Below, in pieces: positions 46,031 through 56,000 of a stretch of 64,000 nucleotides of DNA. A program made the position numbers and the translations under genes. The notes under the pieces are model-generated. The model worked only from the letters and a program-made list of their open reading frames with translations, searched no databases and had not been told where the DNA came from. Source of the DNA: Phaeoceros laevis (Eukaryota; Anthocerotophyta; Anthocerotopsida; Notothyladales); NCBI GenBank assembly GCA_049999765.1, contig JBNGIQ010009372.1:252553-316552 (forward strand), read 5' to 3'. Within the stretch, counting starts at the first letter, position 1; each line of letters starts with the position of its first letter.

Positions 46031-46445
46031 CTGCAACACGCGAGAGGCCTGCTCCGACCTCAGATTCCCGCAGCGCGCACTGTCACCACAGATGCAGCGT
46101 TTCAAGCTCCACATGCCGCGTTTCAATCTCCACAGGACGACGCCAATATTCTATACAACTAGACTAGAGGAGAAAGCACAAAAGTGCCAACACATAGAAC
46201 GTAAGGACTGTGAATATACCTGTAGTCCTAGTACTACTAGTAGTATACTACTATACTAGATAGTGAACCTCTACTCCGTGTCACACCTTCGGTGTGTGTT
46301 CCTGTGACTCACACTTCGAACTCTCCATTGGTTCTATCCTTCCCAAGCAATTTCACATATATGCAAACAGGCAGCAACTAGAAAACATGTACTATGAAGT
46401 GCACCGCTGCAAAAGTTTCAATCAAAAAAGTGAGTGGGCACTGGG
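46031..46445. other. spacer
   Basis: Probably includes the 3' UTR of the VPS38-like gene; contains a CTAGTACTACTAG-like run near 46226-46260. No gene supported. Confidence 0.35.
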
Positions 46446-48898
46446 CTATACGCTCCTTCCAGCCTCCACGGTCCGGTCACACAGCAAAGTGGTCAGCAGC
46501 CTGTTCAAATTCGGTAAGGTATGCCGTGGTCCAACTGCCTCCACGCCAAGTCCATTCAACAACTGCTCCAGATCCTGAAAAACACAAAAATGTCACCTAC
46601 AGTCCTCAAGTGTACACGACATGCAGTAGTAGTTCAGCCAGCTGACCTTGTTCAACAGAAATACTGCATACGCGGACCTGGTTAATTCCTGTCCTTCAGA
46701 AAAAAGGGGGAATTCCACAGGCAACCGTGAGCCGCTTTCAGGAGCTGGAGGTGCAACTATTGGACCAATATCAGCCGTCGTGAAATCAAAAGGTGGAGCA
46801 GGGTCCTGTATGTATGACCTTGATGCCCTCAACCGAAGTGGATAGCGTAGAGGCACATCCAGATATGCCGCCACCAAAGACACAACCTGCACAGAAACGT
46901 GAGCATTCCTCCATTAAACAGGTGATACTAGTAGAAAGCGAAATAAACCTAGATCTTTGCTGTAGTTCTGCACCACCCTTGAATCTCACATGTGCTACAT
47001 AACCGAGAGCAGTTGCAGACACCTCGTAGTCATACTTCTCATCGAACAACCCAGGTTTCTTCTTAAGTGGAGCCAGCAGCTGTAGGCCCGCTATAGCAAT
47101 AGACGCATTTTCTGGTCCAGCAGTGCAGGTGGAATCAGCAGCTAGCTTCAAACCCTCCCCAGATTTACCGTGGGGTTGTCCTGCAAATTGATGTGTATCA
47201 ATGAGACACCCTGGATGTTGTTCTAGGAATAGAAAACCTAATGACACAAATAACGTAGAGAACTTTGGAGCACCTGATGTTTGAGCAGCAGAGATTGACT
47301 TTCCAGAGGAAAGTGAGCTGGGTGATGTACATGCTGCAAGAGGGTATAAGGCACCAACTTGACTGATCATGGTGCGTCGCCTTCCCTCCAGCAGGCTTCT
47401 CAGATGCAAAAGACGACCATTACCACCTTCTCCAGCCAATAACTTCTCTGCATCCTGCCATCAACAGCTCTGTGATGACATTGTGCAGCATTGAAAGGGC
47501 ACCCATCATAGCCTGTAAGGCACCTGGACAAAAAAATTGTCTAGGGCTGGCAAAAGGGGTGTAGGGTGCAATTGAAACTAACCTCAAGTCTGCCACGGGC
47601 AGAGACCAGTGACTCTGCAGACGTGAAGAAAACTTGAGCAGGTGGCCAGAGCTTTTCGGTAGCCTTGATTAGGTTCCTTGAAGTCTCGTGGAGAGATGCC
47701 ACAGCTTTCTCTAACTCTTGCCGTTTGTTGGAAAGGCGATCCCTCATGCCTTCCACAGCATCGACTTGCTCCAGAACTTTAGTTCGAGCCTGCATATAAA
47801 CAAATAAGTTTCTAATGTCAAACAAAAGTTACATGTCGGTCCTCACAAAAGCAGGAGCTTTACAAGCGAATGCCAAGGATAACCTATCACGATGCAGAGC
47901 CAGCGGCCAGACAGCAGGGATCCAACCTGATATTACCTGAAGCGCACTTTCCACTTGCTCAGAGAGGGCTTCCCTCCGTACCCGATACTTGGTGAAGACA
48001 GTAGAAAGACCACAGAGTCGAGCGAGGGCATCTTGGTACTCCTCCCAGTCAATGACTTTCACATCTTCAGTCTGGTTGGAGGAATTAGATGCTCTATCTT
48101 TGAGAAGGTCGACAACTTCCTGACAACTCATTATGGCCATCTACAGATGGAAAGACACTAGAGAAGAAAGCAATCGTTCTCCATTTTCGTCCATGGCAGG
48201 AATGCATCTTCTCCCCCTACTTTCATGACCAAAACTACGGGCAGGTGCACTCTAACGTCCAAAGGATGCCTAACCCTGCAATGATACTCCCTATCAAGAC
48301 TGTATCTAAACCACCTCAATATCGTTTCTCAGAATCACCTTACCCTTAACGGAAAATGGACCTTCCGCAGCACAACCGTGACATTCCGATATCATACATC
48401 CATGGAGGGAAGGCTGAACAGCAAGTTGTGAGCAGAGTCCATCTCTTTCTCTCTGACTCGCTCCAAATTCATGAAACGCTTCCAAGCTGACAGCCTCTCC
48501 TTCTCCCGCTCTTTCTGCAATTTCTTGGCCCGCAGCTGCGCTTTCTCGATCTCCCGCTCCCGCTCTCGCTCCAACTTCCACAGCTGAATGCAGGCCTCCT
48601 CCCGCTCCTTCTGCCGCTCACGCTCCAAGCTGCGCTCGCGCTTGCCGAAGGCCTCTCGTTCCCGCTCCCGCTCAGTCTCGAGGCTTCGGAGCCGGTTCCA
48701 GGCCTCCTCACGCTCCCTCACCCGTTCCCGCTCCAGACTCTGCTCACTGCCCCGGGCCGCCTTTACTTGCCGCTGCCTCTCCTGCTGCAAGCTCCGCAGT
48801 TGCCCCTCCGCCCGGTCCTCCCGCAATTGCAGCCGTCCCAAGCGATCCGAGGCGGTCTGCACGGCGTCCCTGTCCGCCCGCTCTGCTCTCCCCCCCAT
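46446..48898 (-). CDS. VPS38: VPS38/UVRAG-like subunit of the PI3-kinase complex
   Basis: Homologue of plant VPS38 (UVRAG), a partner of VPS34/VPS15/ATG6 making PI3P for endosomal sorting and autophagy. Exons: complement(46446..46574, 46647..46886, 46990..47180, 47274..47454, 47583..47789, 47937..48140, 48398..48898). Conserved blocks: VIDWEEYQDALARLCGLS, ALGYVAH plus VVSLVAAYLDVPLRYPLRLR, SRSYIQDPAPP, VEFPLFSEGQELTRSAYAVF, LLNKDLEQLLNGLGVEAVGP. Exons 3-4 form the expected coiled coil. The core from ATG 48140 is 383 aa, near the family size. The extra first exon (48398..48898, 167 aa, very rich in Arg and Glu, coiled-coil-like) joins in phase through a GTATGA donor; whether it belongs to this mRNA or is leader sequence is unsure. 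The 93-bp intron 47181..47273 is a multiple of three and could be retained. Confidence 0.85.
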
Positions 48899-49298
48899 CC
48901 GATTGCCGGCGCCTCCGCGGACTACTGCCTTTCACTCGATGAGGCTGGCTAGCATCTGTGAGGAAATCCAGCGAGGAGCAAGGCGAGCCTAATCAAGCCA
49001 CCGGTTAATGTCCCAATCTCACGGGTCAACAGTGTGTAAATGCCACCAACCACCTACTTGTCACCTCTGACTGCGGGTCAGGTTAGCATTGAATGTGATG
49101 GCCGCTCTCACGCTCCTCGGCCTCCCTTGTCCTTTGGACAGGGCAAACTGCATTAATCCTTGCGACAGGACTGCATTAAGGGTGTGCACGGCCTACGCAC
49201 TTCATTCCCTATATTGTCCGCCTAGGGTTTATGTTGACATCCGGGTCACACAGTGTCCTGCCCACACAGCAACTCGGACAAGGGAGTGGCGGTGTGTA
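48899..49298. promoter_or_regulatory. divergent promoter region, VPS38 / zinc-ribbon gene
   Basis: About 400 bp between divergent starts; contains a telobox-like CCTAGGGTTTATG near 49222. If the Arg/Glu-rich exon is not coding, the spacer is about 1.1 kb. Confidence 0.4.
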
Positions 49299-50958
49299 TG
49301 ATACAACGCGGCTTTCATTTTGATCTGTTTGATCAGTCGGCTGAGGGCCTACCTATTCTGTCTGACAGTGACCTGGAGGAATGCCTGTGGTCTGGAAGCA
49401 AGATATGGAGCTGAATCTGGCAAACAGACTAGATTTCAAAAATCGTACTTGGCGAAGGGCTGGCTGTTGCCGGACGAGGAAGGGAATTCTTTTCCTCCTT
49501 GGTAGGGTTTGAGCAACTCCCAAACTTGCGCATTGGTTTGAAACCTGAAGATTTCATCATGGAGGCGTTGGAGATCATTATGCCCACACTGCAGGACCGG
49601 TTTGACAAGATTACAGAATCTGTTGCGCATTTGGATCCGAGGGTGGGAGAACCATGGCCGAAGTTACAGACCCTCGAGGATTACATTGTCAGTGTGGCAG
49701 ATTCCGAGAGGCCCCGCTGCCAAAAATGCGCTGTCAATCTGTTTTGGGATGAGTCTATGATCTGCATGGGCTGTGGCACGAAAACGGAACGTGGATCAGA
49801 GAAGCCACAGGAGATCGAATTTGCCTCCACCATCGCATATAGCCGATACGTGGATGCTCTGTGGGCCACTGGGAAGCTCAAGGTGCTGGCATTCTGCCTG
49901 TGTCAACTGTATTGCTAGACCTGCCTGACACTGCGAGTACTCGTGGTTTCTGTTTTTCGTGAGTGATGTGAATGGCTAATCCGGTGACGAGGCACGTTCC
50001 TCAGCATGCTTGTACTGAGGAGTTAGAACACCCTTTGTCATCGTCTCCTATGGTTGGTGCAGGTTGGTGACCCTGGGGGTGGTGACAATTTTTACGTGTC
50101 TTAGTCGGGCATAGCTTCTGGGAGTTGTGCATGTAATTTACGTGAATGCTTTGTTTTGCAGAATGAGGGTGATGACAAGTCGGGAGGAGACGATTCGCAG
50201 TGGGGACCTGTGGATGGACCTGAATCAAGGCGAGGATCAGCATCCAGTTCTACCTCACAGTCGAGGCGAGGATCAGGGTCTGTTGGTAGTTCAAGTGGTG
50301 CCGAGTCACGACGTGGGTCGGCATCCGACTCCCCATCTCAAAAAGGAAGGTGGCAAGGGCCGGCTTTTGAAAGATCAGACTCTGCCGGCAGGCCTTCTGT
50401 CACTGGTGGACAGCCATCTCCGCTGAGTGGAAGGTCAGCATCACTTAGTCAACCATCAGGGCAACCATTTGGCGCAACTGATCAGAGGCAGTCCATCAAC
50501 GCCGCTACGTCAGGTTTACAAAATGCGGTGCTACCCTCTAGGTCCAGTTTGCTGTCAGAGCAAGGAAGGCGTTCACCCTCCAGTGTGGCAGCAGTATCAC
50601 CCTTAAAGGCCAACCTTTCAAGGGGATCATCAGGTAATGGGAGTGAAACATGGTAGCCTTGGCTTGATATCTGACATGTGGAATGGAAGGCTTGTAGTGT
50701 AATCCCCATCTGTGCATCCTGGCAGAAGAACAAAGCAGTGGTCCAACAGCCCGTCAGGACTCTTCGAGCTCAAGGGTTTCAGATGCAGCGTCGGATGAGC
50801 AAACAAGCTATGCAGCTGATTTGACTGGGTTGGGTGATTTTGGAGAGGATGATACATTCAAGTCATCGAGGAGTAATGCTGCCAATGCCACGGACGACTT
50901 CATGGGCTTCGACAATGAGGACTTCTTTGTTGGGCAGCCTGCCATTGACAGGTTTGTT

Positions 50959-50998
<40 letters not shown>

Positions 50999-51331
50999 AT
51001 TGGGGTTTTTGTGCATATAAATACTGTGTGCAAGCCAGTGAGGAATTCATAGAGAGATGCTGTGGTGGCTGACTTTGTTTGATTTAAATCAATACTGACA
51101 CTTCCGTGGTTTGTGCAAGCCAGCGAAATTGGGGGACTGGCTTCTGCAGAACAAACCATCCTCATCGACCACCTTGGGAGCCTAGACTTGTTACAGAGCT
51201 CAGGTGGCACACCGCCGTCTGATTCCGATGAGGCGGGTCGGCTTGTGAGCACGTTGGTGTCGCAGATGCACGACGTCTCATTCATGCTTGCGGACCACCT
51301 TGTAGTACCATCTGGAGTTCGCAGGCATTAG
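49299..51331 (+). CDS. unrecognised plant protein: zinc-ribbon-like motif plus Ser-rich region
   Basis: I do not recognise the family. Secure exons: the one ending at 49882, then 50162..50633, 50726..50951 and 51124..51331, all in phase. The first part contains EFFSSLVGFEQLPNLRIGLK, EDFIMEALEIIMPTL and a paired-cysteine motif C-x2-C-x11-C-x2-C (CQKCAVNLFWDESMICMGCG) that looks like a zinc ribbon. Exon 50162..50633 is Ser/Arg/Gly-rich with repeated SRRGSAS units, probably disordered and phosphorylated. Later come acidic, Phe-rich short motifs (GLGDFGEDDTF, DDFMGFDNEDFFVG) of the kind that bind trafficking adaptors, then a helical C-terminus (ILIDHLGSLDLLQ, LVSQMHDVSFMLADHLV). The 5' end is unresolved: ATG 49299 opens FDLFDQSAEGLPILSDSDLE, but I cannot find a phase-keeping intron to the next exon at about 49435. 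Confidence 0.65.
50961..50994 (+). repeat. T34 homopolymer in an intron
   Basis: Thirty-four consecutive Ts just after the donor at 50952, within the intron 50952-51123. Length is likely variable and error-prone in assembly. Confidence 0.95.
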
Positions 51332-51725
51332 ACTAGACCCCATTGTCCATTGTTTTTCAGGTCTCACTGGCACTTGAATCGCTCCGTAGCGTTTCGTATA
51401 GAGTGCGCACTCCAAGCTTCTTTCGAGCAGAAAACCTAACGTGACAAGTTTCTTTCGTCACATCCTCGTTACTTCAAAGTTTTGTACCGCTGTTATTTTG
51501 TTGATTGGTACGTATAAATCCAACATGCGTATCTGGCCCTGCCGGCTGGCAAGGCACAGACGAATGCGCCCAAAGCCGTGATCCTGCGGCCCTCCGATCG
51601 CACCTCATCATGCATTTGATCATCGAATGCTGACTGCTGAAATTGTGTGACATTCGACGAGTTCAATGTGACGAAGTATCTGGCTGTACATATATGTATA
51701 GCTGCACTTGGGCCTCGTTTGCTGA
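51332..51725. other. spacer between zinc-ribbon and dirigent genes
   Basis: 3' UTR and promoter presumably; no feature seen. Confidence 0.35.
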
Positions 51726-52229
51726 ATGGTACCTTCATCTGCCTATTGCAGCAGCACCACCCTCACTGTCACCCTGTGGGTGAGAGTGAGCTTGGTGGTA
51801 GCCGGCCAGCTGCTGGCCATGCCAGTGATGACAGCACAACTTGAAGGTCCCGATCCCTTGGCAGGAGGTGGCGAATCCTACTATCCTGAGCCTACTGGGC
51901 CTTTGATACCCGATCCTTGGAGCCCCGGGCCGGGCTCGTGGGATGCACACGTCTTATTACGCTTCTACAAACAACGGACGACCGCATCGGACACGCAATG
52001 GCTGCTTGCGCAGCCGGTGGCAGGATTCCAGGCCACCACCGCGTTGACGGAGGACCCAGAGTCGCGCGCGTTGGGCAGCCTACCCGGCAGCACCATCATC
52101 TACCGCGGCTTCGATCCCATCCTCGAAACAGTGAGGGAGGTTGCTATCGTGGGCGGCACGGGCTCCTGGAGCTTCGCTAGCGGCTACTGCGTGTGCGAAC
52201 CCTCGTGTACCAGGATGCTCGACGATTGA
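51726..52229 (+). CDS. dirigent-like protein, internally shortened
   Basis: A 167-aa open frame beginning at a true ATG with a hydrophobic N-terminus (residues ~10-30, signal peptide or anchor). It resembles the full dirigent gene at 56974-57627: QPVAGF matches PPVAGF there, and STIIYRGFDPILETVREVAIVGG with GTGSWSFASGY matches the conserved C-terminal dirigent block. About 45 residues between these blocks, including the FDDPITAGPE and GRGRGTY strands of the barrel, are absent, and the C-terminus ends early after a Cys-rich tail. Dirigent proteins steer radical coupling of phenolics in lignan synthesis, working extracellularly as beta-barrels. This copy probably cannot form the normal barrel, so it may be a degenerating paralogue. 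Confidence 0.6.
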   Translation: MVPSSAYCSSTTLTVTLWVRVSLVVAGQLLAMPVMTAQLEGPDPLAGGGESYYPEPTGPLIPDPWSPGPGSWDAHVLLRFYKQRTTASDTQWLLAQPVAGFQATTALTEDPESRALGSLPGSTIIYRGFDPILETVREVAIVGGTGSWSFASGYCVCEPSCTRMLDD

Positions 52230-53044
52230 CGATAGAGTACCTCTCTTACATCTTCGTTCCCAACCCCTAGTTCAACTCAGGAAGCTCTTCACTGACGCAG
52301 GATTCTCCAAGTTCAACCTGCTGTTTCAAATGGACGCGGCAACTCCAGTTCTAACAGCGCTTCAAAATGTGGGCTGTCCGCTTCAACTTCAAATCCAAAC
52401 TTGGAGAAACATGTGCTTTGATCAGAAACTGTACGCAAGAACTCTTCTCCAGCACAACTTCCCCACAACTTGTTGTATTATCTCTTCACTTTTAAAGAAG
52501 CTCTTTAATTCTTTATTCATTTGCCTTATCTATATGTTTGTCTCTTCATGCCCCTTGCATTTGTCCCAATTTGCTAACCTTACGCTTGTGTGGATTCCTT
52601 GTACGCCAGGCTCGGGAGGCCCTCCAGTTGCTTTCTTTTGAACTTACGGCTTCGCAGCCTGCCATGGTAACCATGGGTTTCTGGCCGGCCCTCAGGCTGT
52701 TTGGGACCCCACGTGCCTAGTTCTAGGGCAATGGCAAGTCATAACTTGGCTTGACATTGCCCTGTTCACTGCCTACTGCAGTGGTAGCGGGCAAGCTTTA
52801 TTGAAGCTAAAGTCAAAAGATCTTAAAAGCTATATGTAATGTCCAGCATGAGCTCCCCTAAAAAAAGGCTCCAAAAAAAAAGGGGACCCCTTCACGATAT
52901 TTCGGGTGCAGTAGTGACCTTTGTGTTCGTCCAAGGCTGATATTTCGAGTGTACTGCTGTCTACTATCATGCACTGGACTACCACTGCTGCTATTGCTGA
53001 AATACCTGCAATTGCTCCACATCGAATTGCGCACTACCAACGGG
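52230..53044. other. spacer upstream of PPR gene
   Basis: No gene supported. The frame of the PPR gene is open back to 52949 without an ATG, so an upstream coding exon with a targeting peptide is possible. Confidence 0.4.
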
Positions 53045-56000
53045 ATGCAACATCAGCGGTTTTGGACGCCGATAGATGGGAGGCAGGCCCACACCCTGGA
53101 GCGGAAGGGGGGTTTGAATGTGCCTCCCAAGCAATGGATTTACACAAGTCGCACATTCGTGCCGTGCAGTAGCTTAGTAGCCAAGTTAGGCATACCGGAC
53201 AATTGCAGTGCAGGAGAGCGGCAAGAGTTGTTGTGGAAGCAGTATTTCTTGGACCCCACATTGTGGTGGGACTGCAGGACGAACAAGAAGAGCGCCCGCT
53301 CTCCCGACTTCAGGCACAAGGAGTCCAACGAGCCCCTATGGCTGAACAACTTCGACAAGCCTGACTGGGTGGATGCACAGCTGGCCGTCTTGGACAACCC
53401 GCCTGCTCAGCCAACATCCAACCCCTTGTTGCATCATAGTGCTGCCTCTCCGACGGTGCCAGAGTGCCAAGGATACGGAACTCAGGATGTGGTCGAACAA
53501 CTTTGTGAGAATGGGCAGCTAAGTCGAGCAGTTGACGCTTTGACCGTCGTGGCGGAGACACAATCTCGTGTGTCCTCCTCTCTGCTGTACAAAGTCATCC
53601 GGAGATGTGGGGCTGAGAAAAATCTGGTGTTGGGGCGACGACTTGATGCTCTCACTGTCAAGCTTGGGTACGGATCCAATTCCTTTTTGGGAAACCATCT
53701 CTTGCGCATGTATGCATGTCAGGGCCGGTTACAGGAGGCAATGGAGGTGTTCAAAAGGGTGGCCAAACCGGATGTCTTCATGTGGTCCTCCATTATCTCT
53801 GCACATGCTCAACGGGGGAAACCGAGTCAGGCCGTTCAACTGTACCATGAAATGCGCAGGTCAGGTTCGGGGCCGGATAACCACGTCTTGGTCGCTGCCC
53901 TTCAAGCTTGTGCAAGAGCGATGGATGTGGAATCTGGTAGGCAGGTGCACGCTGATGTGTTGGAGAGTGGCATTCAGCCTGACTCTTTTGTTTACAACTG
54001 CCTGGTGGACATGTATGCAAAATGTGGGGAATTGGAAGATGCACGCAAAGTATTTGACAGTCTGTCCACAAGGGATGCGGTAACATGGAATGCCATGATA
54101 AACGGGTATGCTGAGCATGGGCTCGGTCCCCAGGCGTTGACATTGTATGCAAGGATGCAACAGGAAGGCCTGCTTTTAGCAAACAGTGTTACGTATACTT
54201 GCCTCCTCAAGGCTTGTACAAGTGCTGGTGCTCTACAGCAGGGCAGGCAACTGCATTCAGAGGTCGTGGAAAGAGGACTACTTGAAGGTCACATAGTACT
54301 CGGTACTTGTCTCGTAAATATGTATGCAAAATGTGGCCAGTTGGAAGATGCACGCAAAGTGTTTGACAGTCTCCCCACAAGGGATGCTGTAACATGGACT
54401 GCCATGATAAATGGGTATGCTGAGCACGGGCTCGGTCCCCAGGCACTCACATTGTATGCAAGAATGGAGCAGGAAGGCCTGATTTTAGCAGACAGTTTTA
54501 CATTTGCGTGCCTCCTCAAGGCTTGTACGAGTGCTGGTGCTCTACAGCAGGGCAGGCAGCTGCATTCAGCGATTGTAAAAAGAGAACTACTTGAAGGTGA
54601 CATAGTATTGGGCAATTGCCTCGTAAATATGTATGCAAAATGTGGCCAGGTGGAAGATGCACGCAAAGTGTTTGACAGTTTGTCCACAAAGGATGCGGTA
54701 ACATGGAATGCCATGATTAATGGGTATGCCGAGCACGGGCTCGGCCCCCAGGCGCTTGCATTGTATGCAAGGATGGAGCAGGAAGGTCTGATTTTAGCAG
54801 ACAGTTTTACATTTGCGTGCCTCCTCAAGGCTTGTACAAGTGCTGGTGCTGTACAGCAGGGCAGGCAGCTGCATTCAACGATCGTAAAAAGAGAACTGCT
54901 TGAAGGTAACATAGTACTGGGCAATTGTCTCGTAAATATGTATGCAAAATGTGGGCAGTTGGAAGATGCACGCAAAGTGTTTGACAGTCTGTCCACAAGG
55001 GATGCGGTAACGTGGAATGCCATGATTAATGGGTATGCTGAGCACGGGCTCGGTCCCCAGGCGCTTGCATTGTATGAAAGTATGGAGCACGAAGGCCTGA
55101 TTTTGGCAGACAGTTTTACGTTTGCATGCCTCCTCAAGGCTTGCACAAGTGCTGGTGCTGTACAGCAGGGCAGGCAGCTGCATTCAGGGATGGCAAAGAG
55201 AGAACTGCTTGAAGGTAACTTAATACTGGGCAATTGTCTCATAAACATGTATGCAAAATGTGGGCATCTGGAAGATGCACGCAAAGTGTTTGACAGTCTG
55301 TCCACAAGGGATGCGGTGACATGGAATGCCATGATTAATGGGTATGCTGAGCACGGGCTCGGTCCCCAGGCGCTCGAATTGTATGCAAGTATGGAGCAGG
55401 AAGGCCTGATTCTAGCAGACAGTTTTACGTTTGCAGGCCTCCTCAAGGCTTGCACAAGTGCTGGTGCTCTACAGCAGGGCAGGCAGCTGCATTCACGGAT
55501 TGTGGAAACAGAACTGCTTCAAGGTGACGTAATACTGGGCAATGGCCTCCTAGATATGTATGCAAAATGTGGCCAGTTGGAAGATGCACGCAAATTGTTT
55601 GACGGTCTGTCTGCAAGGGATGCGGTAACATGGAATGCCATGGTTAATGGGTATGCCGAGCACGGGCTCGCTCCCCAGGCGCTCGCATTGTATGAAAGTA
55701 TGGAGCAGGAAGGCCTGATTTTAGCAGACAGTGTTACGTTTGCTTGCCTCCTGAAGGCTTGTACAAGTGCTGGTGCTGTAGAGCAGGGCAGGCAGCTGCA
55801 TTCCGCGATTGTAAAAAGAGAACTGATTGAAGGTAACATAGTACTTGGCAATTGTCTTGTAAATATGTATGCAAAATTTGGCCAGTTGGAAGATGCACGC
55901 AAAGTGTTTGACAGTCTGTCCACAAGGAATGCGGTAACATGGAATGCCATGATAATTGGGTATGGTAGAAACAATGAAGGCCACAAGGCTACAGCCTGTT

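Noticed and set aside
54289-55455. 388-codon antisense open frame in the PPR array
   Set aside because: It is a periodic shadow of the 309-bp repeats; translation repeats itself and matches nothing.
54011-55980. CRISPR-like or satellite array
   Set aside because: The repeats are continuous, coding and in frame (PPR motifs), not repeat-spacer units.
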